This document shows, piece by piece, positions 11,950 to 22,599 of a stretch of DNA of 40,111 nt; positions within the stretch are counted from its first letter, which is position 1; each line of letters begins with the position of its first letter. The notes beneath the pieces were generated by a model. It was not told the origin of the DNA. It searched no databases and saw only the letters and a program-made list of their open reading frames with translations. The DNA comes from Saccoglossus kowalevskii. Lineage: Eukaryota; Hemichordata; Enteropneusta; Harrimaniidae. Made by a program: the position numbers and the translations under genes. The DNA lies in assembly GCF_000003605.2 (NCBI RefSeq), contig NW_003131858.1, positions 177,885 through 217,995 on the forward strand. Direction: 5' to 3'.

Positions 11950-12035
11950 TGTCTCCTGGTTCCTTTTTTTCTCAGTAAATCTAAAGGCAATCATTCCAAA
12001 TCTTCTGGATCCTTTCTTTCTCAGTAAATCTAAAA
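11950..12035 (+). repeat. Tandem duplication, unit 49 bp
   Basis: 'ctcctggttcc...ctcagtaaatctaaa' is followed by 'cttctggatcc...ctcagtaaatctaaa'. The 'ctcagtaaat' landmarks lie at 11971 and 12020. Confidence 0.75.
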
Positions 12036-12294
12036 AGCGATAGGTTCAAATCGTTGTTGCTTCTTCAAAGAAAATGACACCTGTCATACTCCTAATTACA
12101 ATTGTTTAATGAGCATGCTCACGACACAAGTTACCAGTTACTTGAACACGCAAACACTTTACAAAAGTGTGTCTCACAAACAAGTGAAAACCTAAATTAT
12201 TGTTCAATATTAGTTTTCATATAGTATCGTATATATGAAATTTCTAAATGAAAGTGAAATAAATATGTTTATATTATTAACGACTTAAAGGGGC

Positions 12295-12535
12295 TCATTT
12301 AGATCATGCGCAAATTCGCGCATTCGGGTAGCAATCACCATTATATGGTTTTCAACATTGGGGCTCCGCCAATAGAAAATTAATTTATTGGACCATAGAA
12401 AGTTAACGCCTGTCCAGCGCTGCGTCATTTACTAACACGTTTGCTGACTTGAGGTTTGAAAACAGCTCCGTGTATGTTCAGTCTGCTGCTGAACACTGCA
12501 TGGTAGACATAGGAGCGCATTATGCATAGTCGGGT
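12295..12535. other. GC/CpG-rich block of unknown origin
   Basis: Compared with the AT-rich surroundings, this block holds several CpG-containing motifs (atgcgcaaattcgcgcattcgg, ggggctccgcc, cagcgctgcg). It has no long reading frame and no known RNA gene that I recognise. It may be part of a mobile element ('aaaggggc' start at about 12287) or a regulatory region. Confidence 0.3.
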
Positions 12536-12734
12536 GTTTAGGGTTGAAACATTGCATGTACATTTGTTTTCTGGAGTATTTCAAAAACAACAGTTTGGAA
12601 AAAATTTCTCTTATACATTAGCACTTTCTGAAACAGTTATGGTCTGGTATTGTGGGTTGAAACGTCGTTGGCGATTGTGCTTTCAAAAGTCCTTCAAATT
12701 GAACTGATTTCGAGAAAAATGTATGAATGTTCCG

Positions 12735-12825
12735 ATGTGATTCGAACCACCGCCACCGCTCACCAAGTGTAGAATATCAAAGTCCATTAGGTAACAAAGA
12801 ACTGCACCAGGTGTTTTGATTTCCA
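12735..12825 (-). repeat. tRNA-derived SINE head
   Basis: On the minus strand there is an A-box-like TGGTGCAGTTC (about 12816) and, about 60 bases later, a B box, GGTTCGAATC (about 12740-12751). This is an RNA polymerase III internal promoter layout. The intervening sequence does not fold as a clean tRNA by eye, so a decayed SINE head is likelier than a functional tRNA gene. Confidence 0.5.
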
Positions 12826-12849
12826 GTTGAATTATTTAAATTTAATAAA

Positions 12850-14200
12850 GTAGTGACATCCTATTACATAAAAAAAACACAAAAGTGCTCCGAAGATAGT
12901 AAGCTAGTAACAGCTAGTAAGATCTAAATCTACTATCTATCTTATCTGAATTATTAATAGTTTCCTAATTAAATTCTCCCACGTGAGACGCTTGATATGG
13001 ATAGGTCATGAATGCCACACATAGTAATTTAAAAATGTAATGAGGGATTTCCGATTTCCTGATATACAGGTTAATTGATTTCGTGGAGGATTATAGAAAA
13101 ACATACAAGTTTCAAAACGCGAATCTCATGTTGCACGTAACACCAATGTGTCTTTGTGTGGGAGGGGAATATTGTTAACATCAAATATCCATAAATATCG
13201 ATTAAATCCCTTCAAAACAATGTCGTATACGTCACGCAAACATCGTAATGTTTTTTTTCTCATTTCAAAATAGTTTTATGTGTAAACAATCATTAAGTTT
13301 GATCATGCACCCTCAAAGAAAAACTCCCAGTTCAGTTTATGCGGAATGTGTTATGCTTTCTGTTTAGAAATCGAAAACAGAATTTCTGACTTGGATTGGT
13401 CTGTAACGTGTATCGAATAGTGCATGGCAACAATGTTCTTGGAGTAAATTATTTCAAGCTGCATTAACACACTAACATTATTGTCAGAATAGCTAACAAA
13501 ATTTGTATAGCTAATGATATTACAGTGTACATATCCTGCCCTGACCATTCAATACATGCCATTTTGAGGGTCCTGTCACTTAAACTCGATTTTTATACCG
13601 TATTGAAATTATAATGTTGGCAAGTGGATACTATACTATCTCCTAGTATGCCACGCTCAGTTATTATTTTCAGCCAGACACATATGACAATTAACGCCAT
13701 ATCCATAAGCAAGTCGTAAATGCAATTTTCACAAAATATAATCGATATAGGCCATCCACTATGACATATGACATATGAATTCATCATCAACTAATCTTGC
13801 AAAACTCGTTCTCTCATCTACTCGTATTACTTTGAGGCCTTCATATATGGGAATGGTGATTATGCTATACACTGTCAGAAAATCAATATTGCTCTCAATT
13901 TGAGTATCATCACGCTGTTACTGACTGCGTCTACTATATTCGAGCGTGTTCATTTCACATAACCACGTATTTCCTGGCGTATTCATTTGAATGTTACCAT
14001 GAAATGAATTTGATGGTATTACAATTTCCAATTGGAAAATACAGTACTTTTTTATTTTAAATGTTCATATCATTTCACGTTTTGATTATTGGATCACATT
14101 CTGATTCGAATTGTTTTGAACCAGTAACAAATGTGAGTATATAGGAGATGATGGTTAATATTTTAGTTTCATACTATGTGTATCACCAACAGTTTTCAGC
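12850..14200. other. AT-rich desert, no supported gene
   Basis: Only 60-65-codon frames without domains occur here. No transposon ends or RNA genes were recognised. Confidence 0.5.
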
Positions 14201-14204
14201 TGAA

Positions 14205-14242
14205 AATTGCTTGAATTGCTTGAATTGAATTGAATTGAATTG
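14205..14242 (+). repeat. TTGAA-type microsatellite
   Basis: 'ttgcttgaattgcttgaattgaa...' resolves to repeated TTGAA units, the first two interrupted, followed by a T-run. Confidence 0.85.
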
Positions 14243-15600
14243 TTTTTTTCAAGTATATGTGAACATTGAATATAATTTGTTAACATACAACGTTGTTAAT
14301 ATGTACGAATACTTACCTCATTCATGCAGGTTATCATCTTCTAACAGGAATTTACGTGACATTGGTCGACGAATGAGAACATGATAGTTTAATATTCGGC
14401 ATCTAATTTGTTATAAATAGGTAATATGTATTGGTCATGTTTCGAATATGTTCTCTTCAATATGTGTTCTAAACGAATTATTTTATATGGCTTGATATAC
14501 ATGCGCATTGGAGACTTGTCACACAGGGAAGCACTTTTATGGTTTCGAATAAAACACACTGTTTATCGCATTGACTGTTCAATACGGATGATAAATTAAA
14601 CTTAAAATTTGTATTTTTATACTGTCAGAGAAAATTAAAGGCTTGGTCAGAGAGAAGCAGTCTGCCTGGCTAATATTGAATTTATTTAATTCTGTTGTTG
14701 TTGAATATTGCTGCTTTTATACTTCTAAATTGCCAGGAATAGATATAGATATATATTTAAAAGAACAAAATGCCGCATATTAGAGGTATTTTACACTGGG
14801 GGAATAAACAATCAAACCATTAAACGGATACTAGGGTGAAACTGTATGAAAGAATAGAATAGTTGGAGGGGTGAGTACATGAAATTATTAGAGACAGTAT
14901 TCCAGAAAAAAATACAACCAAATACATTCATCGATAGTAGTATCAAGACAGGACAAGTAATTGAAGAATTTTTTTGTATCAAAGAAGAAAGATTTTACAA
15001 AAGGTCTGAACACACATGGAGAGTTGCACGTAAATCAAATATATTTTTAGTTTCAAATAAATACAATGTTTAATTTTTTTGAAAAATTGAAATCGTACTT
15101 TATCAATGTAAGAGTTTTATAATGAATATTATCTTGACTATACAGTTGTAAAATTGCAACTGTGTGTTTATGTTTCTTTCCTAAAAAAATAAAAATATGC
15201 AGACGTGAATACATTACACAATGTGTGTTTTGTGTATATTTTGCTTGTTTCACTGTCTTTCTTTTTGTTTGTTAAACATTATATTAAATACACGACTGGT
15301 TATTTACTACCGCAAGAGACTCTGACACAAAATTGATATTTTCAGAAATAAATACACGATATTTGTTGGATTGCCTGTATGTGAAGACAATGTGAATTAC
15401 TTTTACAGTACGTACGTGCCATCACTGTTCCTTTGATTGTAAAACACATGTGGCCGTTGAGGGAGTTTCATTATATCTGAATCGATAATAAATTTCAAGC
15501 CCAGTCACTCGTATTGCGCCTTAGTTGACAGATGTGGAGTTCGTCAATAACGGAACTCGTTTTGCTACACGCGTAGTGTTGACGACTGCTTGACACATAC
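14243..15600. other. Upstream flank of the GPCR, no other gene seen
   Basis: AT-rich, with no recognised exon, RNA gene or repeat family. A seven-base-arm hairpin (ACAGTTG/CAACTGT) lies at 15142-15163. CpG content rises from about 15480 towards the receptor start, which would suit a promoter-proximal region. Confidence 0.4.
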
Positions 15601-15601
15601 A

Positions 15602-15613
15602 ATGGTGTCTTAG
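15602..15613 (+). promoter_or_regulatory. Possible minimal upstream ORF (Met-Val-Ser-stop) before the GPCR
   Basis: An ATG lies 41 bases before the receptor ATG. It has A at -3 and G at +4, then closes with TAG after three codons. If the mRNA 5' end is upstream of this point, it could act as a very short uORF that dampens receptor translation. No TATA box or transcript start can be fixed from sequence, so its presence in the mRNA is unproven. Confidence 0.3.
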
Positions 15614-15642
15614 CTACGTACGTTTACCGGCCGTATTCCGCA

Positions 15643-16608
15643 ATGGATTTCACCAATTTAAGCGATTATAACAGAACTGAAACATACAGACCCGACCTAC
15701 CGCCGTGGTTGTTTAATTTCGTGATCCCTATATTCTTCAGCCTCGTCTGCGTAATAGGATTGATCGGCAACGGAATTGTGATCTACATTATACTTCGCTA
15801 CCCAGGAATGACATCGCTGCCCAATTTGTACATCTTAAACCTGGCGTCTGCGGATTTCCTTTTTCTACTCGGGTTGCCTTTTATGACGTATTTCAACACA
15901 ACGAAGCGGTGGATATTTGGTAACGTAATGTGCAAGGTAGTGATGGGAATCGATGGTTCTAATATGTTTACTGGTATTTTCACTTTGACTGCGATGGCTA
16001 TTGATCGATACTTAGCTATCGTTCACATCGTTTGGTCTAAAAACTATAGGACAGTCCGCAAAACTAAAGTGGTGTGTGCCGCGACTTGGATCGGCGCGTT
16101 TACTGTCACGGTTCCGTTGTGGATGTACTCAGCGACACAAACGTTCGATGGAGTAACGGTCTGTAACGTCATCTGCCCGGTGTTAGTCGGACAGCTGTTC
16201 ATTATATACACGTTTCTCTTTGGTTTCGTTCTACCGTTGATATGTATTATAACTTGTTACTGCAGGATACTAAGATACCTGACAAATGGAAGATCGCGTC
16301 AACGCCGACGACAGTTTCACGTCGGTAGAGTCGGTGCGATGGTGCTGTTTTCAGTGATTCTATTCGTTATATGTTGGCTCCCTTTTTGGATTATAAGACT
16401 GCTGTTACTCTCTGATGATCACAGTCTAACGTTTGCATTACAGGTCTCGTACTACGTCAGTGTATTCCTGAGCTCCATAAATAGCTGTTTAAATCCGCTA
16501 GTATACGCGTATTTCAAGCAAGATTTCCAAGACGTGATTAAACACTGCATATGTGATTGCAAGTCACACGACGAAACGATACCCAGGTTTCGCTGTTCAT
16601 CATACTGA
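15643..16608 (+). CDS. Class A GPCR, somatostatin/allatostatin-C/opioid receptor-like, intronless
   Basis: This is a 321-residue seven-helix receptor, predicted to sit in the plasma membrane, bind a peptide and signal through Gi/o (family inference). Landmarks seen: N-glycosylation sequons at N5 and N10; TM1 with G42-N43; TM2 'LASAD' with D71; C97 at the top of TM3; D104 in TM3, the acidic residue that pairs with a basic ligand group in somatostatin and opioid receptors; DRY at 121-123; W149 in TM4; C174 or C178 in loop 2 as the disulfide partner; P198 in TM5; a short basic loop 3 (about 213-229); CWLP at 244-247 in TM6; NPLVY at 284-288 in TM7; helix 8 from F291; and C302, C304 and C306 as possible palmitoylation sites. 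The start gives a complete short N-tail and has G at -3 and +4. The TM3 stretch NMFTGIFTLTAMAIDRY is opioid/nociceptin-like, while 'VVMGIDG' is somatostatin-receptor-like. Residue 129 is Ile where most class A receptors have Pro (DRY plus six). No introns or frameshifts interrupt it. Ligand and exact orthology are not decided. Confidence 0.95.
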   Translation: MDFTNLSDYNRTETYRPDLPPWLFNFVIPIFFSLVCVIGLIGNGIVIYIILRYPGMTSLPNLYILNLASADFLFLLGLPFMTYFNTTKRWIFGNVMCKVVMGIDGSNMFTGIFTLTAMAIDRYLAIVHIVWSKNYRTVRKTKVVCAATWIGAFTVTVPLWMYSATQTFDGVTVCNVICPVLVGQLFIIYTFLFGFVLPLICIITCYCRILRYLTNGRSRQRRRQFHVGRVGAMVLFSVILFVICWLPFWIIRLLLLSDDHSLTFALQVSYYVSVFLSSINSCLNPLVYAYFKQDFQDVIKHCICDCKSHDETIPRFRCSSY

Positions 16609-18180
16609 ACTAAATTCAACAATAATAACAATGTGAATTGACCTGATAAATTAATGCTCCGTGCTTAACTTTGGCAACGTACCTACAACATCAATACTAT
16701 TTCTTCAACTAACATACTGGCGGGCTTGTAATATTTCCCAAATGTCAGACCCACGTGCTAACTTGACTGAGTGTCTTGGGGGAATCGACAAGATTATTAA
16801 GTATTATTACCTGTTTCTATGTACACTATATACTATGTCTAAAAGCATAATCGTGGTTTTCTGATTATAACATTTAGAGGTATACTAAACAATGTTTCAT
16901 TTCATGAATGGGTATATTTGATTGAATCATCTGATATAGTTGTGGGTCTTTTATTACTAACGAACAATCAAAAATCAATTTCCCTTATCAGCGAAAATAG
17001 CAACAAATTTTTGTGACTATTTAATGCAGATTTCGTTGATAGAGAATGAGCGAGACAGACTTGCAGTTAGTAGGCAATTCGAAATTATTTAGACTCTGGT
17101 GAGATCTACACTTAATGTAAACATGTACTCGAATAATATCAGTTGTTTAATGCCGTACTTGTGAAGTTATGCTTCCATTGCGTGCTTTATCTGATTCACG
17201 GTCACAGAGAAGTAAAATACAATGTCAAACAGATATTTCTTACCTTCGACATATACTTTAGATAAGCATGACCGGAAACAGATAAGTCCGCAGGAAAAAA
17301 ATGCTATATAGTGATAGATTGGGAAATTAATTATACAGGGGAATGTCTGCACTTAGTCGTATCACGGGACATGCACCGGAATATGTTGGAAAACGTATGC
17401 ACAGGTCAGGTAGTTAGAAAGTACACAAATCTGATTATTGTTTTTATTTTTTTGCATTTTTATTTTTATATATGTTGGTTTGTGTATTTTTTGTTTGTTT
17501 GTTTATTCATACATTTTTAGCGCAAAAAACTTATGCTGAGATAATGAATAGCTAATTGAACTAATTAAAATATGAAAATTAAAATCATAGATTGTAATCA
17601 GATTGACAATACACTTTATTCTGCAAAGTTAAATTATGTCACATGTTATTGTAAAGAGTTTATTCAACCATTAAAAAGATTATCCAATATTCCAATAAAA
17701 TGATGAACGTTAAATAACATTAATAATATTTCCTGCAACAACCAAAGTACTGATTAAAACTCGGTTATAATTACCAGTCACGATTAATACTGTCCTGATC
17801 TACAACGGTGGTTGGAATAGCGTGACAGTTTTAAACTGTAGAATGTACCGCATGCAGTAATTCACATGGAATGGAGCGCAGCTACCGAAAAGAAACATGA
17901 TGTTGAATAACATAGTATTGATAACCTATATAGTACACGTATCTGTTGGTTGTTTTACATGCATTATTTACTACACGTTGGTTTCTGCAGAGCACTTATT
18001 TTCTAATTGGGCATAATTACAAAACATTTTTAATATTCCGCGACAATCATGGTTATTTGAACATGTTCTAATTGAGGTTTATGGTAATATGTCCAATGTC
18101 ACAGTGTAAGGCCTGATTATTGATATTGAGAGAAACACCCACAGAACTGACACTGGACAGGAAGAACTTTCACTGCTAGA
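16609..18180. other. 3' flank of the GPCR, no other gene seen
   Basis: Short frames here (60-69 codons) lack domains. The range contains TTTG-rich and TTTTTA-rich low-complexity sequence at about 17435-17520 and a 15-base palindrome (ACAGTTTTAAACTGT) at about 17825-17840. Confidence 0.5.
17694..17699 (+). terminator. First canonical AATAAA downstream of the GPCR (possible poly(A) signal)
   Basis: This is the first canonical AATAAA I see after the receptor stop, about 1.1 kb downstream. A variant ATTAAA lies nearer, at 17564-17569. In such AT-rich DNA either could occur by chance, and no clear GU-rich downstream element fixes the choice. Confidence 0.15.
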
Positions 18181-18229
18181 ATGTGGTAGACAAGATCGGG
18201 ATATCAAAAAATATCAAGTTAAGGCTCCT

Positions 18230-18475
18230 GGCTTTAGTAATTCTCATAATAATGATAAGATACAAAACACAGAATAATACAATGAATAAATTCACTAAAA
18301 TAGGAGGAGGTGTGCAGTTCCAGAATGTGGAAATTGATGACAGTGTATGGCTTCTTGCAACACAACAACAAAGAGATACAGGAGTCTTGCTTGCAGAGAA
18401 ACGCTGTTATTCTGGAGGGCACTGTTGATAGATGAATATCGAAGAGCAGTTCATACAAGTCTCAAAGAATGATGA
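18230..18475 (+). pseudogene. Decayed Merlin/IS1595-type (ISXO2-like) DDE transposase fragment
   Basis: Frame one gives 'KIGGGVQFQNVEIDDS', matching the KIGG-x(n)-VEIDES block with the first catalytic Asp of Merlin/ISXO2 transposases, then 'QQRDTGVLLAEKR', like the 'RDAETLLPII' helix. A shift then gives 'ILEGT' (family PGT) and another shift 'IDEYRRAVHTS' (family SDEWRAY, the second catalytic Asp). The 'KFGKRKYxRG...QWVFGG' block between is missing. At least two frameshifts and a deletion make it non-functional. I did not find terminal inverted repeats. The assignment rests on motif order, not a search. Confidence 0.45.
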
Positions 18476-20180
18476 TTGAAGCCTGTATTACTTGTCTCAC
18501 AATTTAGTAGCAGCAACACACACTTAATTGAAAAAGTGAAAAACAACTGTCCTCAATCTTGCCTTTTTATAGAGCACAAATGGTCCAGTTTCAGGTATAC
18601 CATCTGGGTTCCCACTGGAGCCAATCGGAATTTAGTCTTACTAGGAGCTGTCTCACGATGACATGCAAGCCCTCATGTAGGCAAGTCGTAAACATTCTTT
18701 GTTATGTAAATCACAAACACACCTGGTAGTTTCCAATTGACCTTCCAGAGTTGTAAACAAGTATGATCTGTATGAGAGTTATCACACGAACAAAGAACAC
18801 CGGTTTTTTTTTACATGTTACCATTTTATTTATTAAAATCTTGTTTTAATTATTATATTAATAAACTGCTACACGGTCAGTTTCATATTCACTTTATTAA
18901 TATCTACATTTCTATTGACCTGCAGTTGCCGTCTGATAACTCATCCTTCATTTACATACTTTTTTTCTTTCAATTACATTTAAACATTCGCCATGATTTA
19001 CATGTAATTTGTTTATTTAATTTTGTTTAATTTAATAACCGTGTTTTGATATAACACGTGCATTTGCATTGGGCGATTGATTGGACGATTCGTTTGAGTA
19101 CAACATACAAAGAAAGGAATTTCTTTCTTCTCACTGGTGAACACATGAATCGTGAATGTTAAAAACGGCACTAGGTGGTCGTTCATTATTAGACATAAAA
19201 TATTATCAAGTCTCGAAAATAAACAAAGAAAAAACATATATTTCCTGGTTTGTGGCCAATCCTTGGAGAATCCCACAATCGCTTTTAGGCTTTCGAACCG
19301 ATAAGAGCAAAAGTATCAACCCTTCAGATCATGTAGACATGTGCGGATATGTAGGGTAGATTGGGTAGATTGGGTTCTTCTTCACGCTATTACCCAATGA
19401 AGTAGCAAATAGGAACGACAATTCCATATGGTGATCAGAGGAGCGCGTTGAGGCAAAGATTGTAATTATAAAATGCCATGAAAAATTAACGTAAATACGT
19501 TCGATTTCAACACTGCGTATGTGTTCAGTGTTATGAATACCCATCCACTATAACCTTAAAACAGCGAATCGTGCAGCGAATTAACGATGTATTCACTTTT
19601 TCAATTGATGTTTAATGTTGCTTAAACAGTTTCTGAAAAACTCGTTGCAGAGCAAAAGGTACGGGTGTTTATTAAGTGTCACATGTACACATTGCAATTC
19701 AGATATAAATGTGGTTGTTGGAAGATTTTCCGGAATTTTATCAGTGTATTGTGCAGTGGACTACTGGTGTACTTATGCCCACGATGTCCAACTGCCGTTG
19801 CTAGAGCAAATTACTGTATTATGGGCCACAAGTTTGGTGGTCATACCTGCCACAGCGACTGCTGAGTACACACCGTAATCCAAATGAGTTTATGTTCGTT
19901 CAAATTGTCTCAGAATACTTTCACCACAAGACCAAATAATTTGAATTTTCACAACTGTGATTGTCTTTCGACATTAGCTGCATGGTTCCTAACGTTCTTT
20001 GCGCATTGTGCGCTTGTGAAATCGGTAGTTGATAATATTTCTGAAGAGTTATTTCAGGGAGAGACTGAACGACCGTCGTTGAAAAAATCAGAAAAACAGT
20101 AATTCATTGAAACTTAATACAATATATTTTTCGGTCTGACCAACATAATAGCATATTATCCCTTCAGCAGGGTTATTATT
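18476..20180. other. Desert after the transposase relic, no supported gene
   Basis: Contains a short direct repeat, 'gggtagatt' three times at about 19356-19376, pairing with 'attacccaat' just downstream as a possible hairpin. Frames at 19615-20102 are a little Cys-rich but show no domain I recognise, and are left uncalled. Confidence 0.45.
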
Positions 20181-20182
20181 GA

Positions 20183-21075
20183 TTAAGGTAGAGATGCAGT
20201 TTACGTGACAGATATTTTAATTAGTTAATTAGAAAACCAAGATGACCTTCCTTGTCCACAAAACTATATATTTTCGGAAAGCTTATTGTATGAATTTTAA
20301 AATTTTGTAAATATTTTTTTTAATGGACACTGTAATTAGAAATATGCACAAAAATGTGCTTTTTTGGTCAAAATTTATTTTTAAAAATTTAGCTTCTAAA
20401 CCATGCTTCTGTTTCCTGACAAGATTGGTTTACGGGTACATATGTTTACTATGAAGAAAACGCTGTCTTGAAAACTGTCTACCAGCAGCAGCTCAAATTT
20501 CACTACTTCAAGTTTATGCATAAATTAACACCCAGGCTAGTTGTCTGTACGATTGTTGTACAACTGTTCAACCAAAAATAATGCCCCGACGGAGTTTTTA
20601 AGATAAACACATTGCCAATCATTTGTCAAAATTTCAAAACAAAAGGTCAAAGCGTCTAAGCTATTTGTTTTAAAGTTCTGGGATGTGCACTAAAAAGAAG
20701 CTGAGATAATAGCTAATTTGCATAACCATTTACTCAGTAAGAAGTTTGCTAATGTTCATAATTAAAATGGCTGTAACAGTTCCAAATTTAAATGTATTGT
20801 TTTTTTGTAAAGTTAAATATAGTGCATAATATGGAGATCCCGTCATTCCTTTTTTCACCATGTTTCTTTTTTATTATTTATGTACACTCTTGCTAAGCAT
20901 TCAAAAGAGAGAATGTTTGCACCTGTTATCTATATTTTAAAATTGTCTTTTGAGTATGTTCCCCTATTCAAAATTCTACAAAATTTTAACAGTCTATAGC
21001 CAAGACTGTTTGGATAATAAAAAGCAAAAACAAATTTCACCCCCAAGTGCCCACAAAACTGCATCTCCACCTTAA
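20183..21075. mobile_element. MITE-like non-autonomous DNA transposon, 885 bp, TTAA at both ends
   Basis: The left end at 20187 reads GGTAGAGATGCAGTTT. The right end at 21056-21071 reads AAACTGCATCTCCACC, its inverse complement but for one base. TTAA sits directly outside both ends (20183-20186 and 21072-21075). The interior is AT-rich with no transposase frame. TTAA target duplications suggest piggyBac-type mobilisation. A TA-duplicating mariner-type element with a TIR starting AAGGTGG is equally compatible, because TTAA contains TA. Confidence 0.8.
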
Positions 21076-21171
21076 TTTGACAATAGCGGTTTCATGTCAG
21101 TGGAAGAATGAATAAATCAATAATTGCAAAACACATTTCCATGCTAGGAACAAACACCGTGACAAAATATG

Positions 21172-21245
21172 ATACACGTGGAGAGACCCACATCGATGCA
21201 TAGAACACGTAATAGTGTTGCCCGCAGACCATTCAGCTACACATG
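21172..21245 (-). repeat. tRNA-derived SINE head
   Basis: On the minus strand 'gTAGCTGAATGG' (about 21241-21230) is a good A box. About 45 bases on, 'GTGGGTCTCTCCAC' (21190-21177) looks like a T-arm with a decayed B-box loop. The spacing fits a tRNA-like head. The stems between are not clean, so a functional tRNA is unlikely. Confidence 0.5.
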
Positions 21246-21289
21246 GGTGGTGATTTGCTTCGTGACCTGGAAAATGCTGTACCTGACAA

Positions 21290-21620
21290 GTTCCTGCCTA
21301 TATACATGAACTATTTTAAACATATCCCTACTATACGAATACGTAATTAAGTTATATTCAATAATGCATCTATTATTTACCTGAAATATGCTTATATCAA
21401 CCATGTGTAATACACACGTCTGGTTATGGTTGCCAAGGCGCTCTATAAATGGCCGTGATTCGCTTGAACGGAAACGCACCACGCTGTGTTAATGCAATAT
21501 ACTAAGAATACTTTGATACCGCCGCTGGGAATGTTAAAGAAATGAAGCTTGTTTAAGCAATTGTGATCTTTTGTAGTTACTCTAATTGCCCGTGAACGTT
21601 TCTATGTATATCATACAATA
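21290..21620 (+). repeat. Long-duplication family, segment H, second copy
   Basis: This partner of 4970-5220 has 'gattcgcttgaacg', 'cgctgtgttaatgcaatata' and 'gtgaacgtttctatg' with 'atacaata' in the same order. An insertion of about 60-70 bp relative to the first copy lies around 21505-21575. The minus-strand 81-codon frame across it is not supported as a gene. Confidence 0.6.
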
Positions 21621-22599
21621 GATAATATATACGTACTCTTCTGTATTTTGCTCTGACAGTGCTCGTTATTTTGTTACCACGATACGAGACACAGCAGCGA
21701 AATGGTCTCAAGCAAAACAAAATTTGGTATTTATTTATCTTTTACGGTTTTGATATATGGAATGTCTTGTTGAAATGACATTTTAATCATTGTCTCTGAG
21801 TTATTAGGAAATTCGCAAATATTGGTAGATGCTCTAGCAAATTCCGTCACCAGTGCTGAAGAACTGACACACAGATAAGCATTAAAGTCGAAACACATTT
21901 TTGAATACACTGAATCAGTTAGACATCCGGTGGTACTGAGAGTGCAATAGGCTGTATCTTTGTATTATATTATGGAATACGTTTATTCACATCCAACTCG
22001 CTATAGCATAGTTGTTAAGAAGTTTCATGCCAATTATGATTGAGATTGTGTTACTGTATTGTTTCCTTATATAACCATATAATGATTTATTCAATATATT
22101 CATAGATAAGCATTCTCATATTTCATAAGGCCTATATCGAGTACGACGTGTAGCAATGACCACGACAAATTAGTACAATAGAATACTATGTGCTTAGGTC
22201 AAACATTATTGCGATTTTGTTGAAGCTATAATTGATAATGTTACTTTATTTACATAATTAAATTTAGCAAAATCGACAAGTAACTAAGCAACCTATACCC
22301 AGCGGTGTATTGCTGAAAATGATGTAGTACGGAGACAGATTAATTACAGTCAATGTCCTGAAGCCCTCGCATGTTAGTATTGGATTTTCAACAATCCTAT
22401 AGTTTTGAGTAAACGTTATTTAAAATGTCCAGCTTGTCATATTACATAATATTATTATACATCTGTCACCATAACGCCATAAGTTACAGCGTGTCGTGAT
22501 TTTGCGGTATTTTACGGGGTATTTTCATCCTACCATATTAGGAAATGTGAATTCCAAATATGAAATGATTACGCACGTAAGCGTTCTCTAATAATAAAA

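Noticed and set aside
14340-14420. Another copy of the long duplicated segment (similar to about 9650-9710)
   Set aside because: Only one patch ('tacgtgacattgg' with 'cgaa' nearby) is shared and its neighbours do not follow in order, so chance is not excluded.
15798-15983. Minus-strand ORF inside the GPCR
   Set aside because: It is a shadow frame opposite the receptor's TM1-TM3 coding sequence.
19615-20102. Cys-containing frames, possibly a zinc-binding protein fragment
   Set aside because: The cysteine spacings do not match a finger or knuckle motif I can name, and two overlapping frames compete. Left as uncalled desert.
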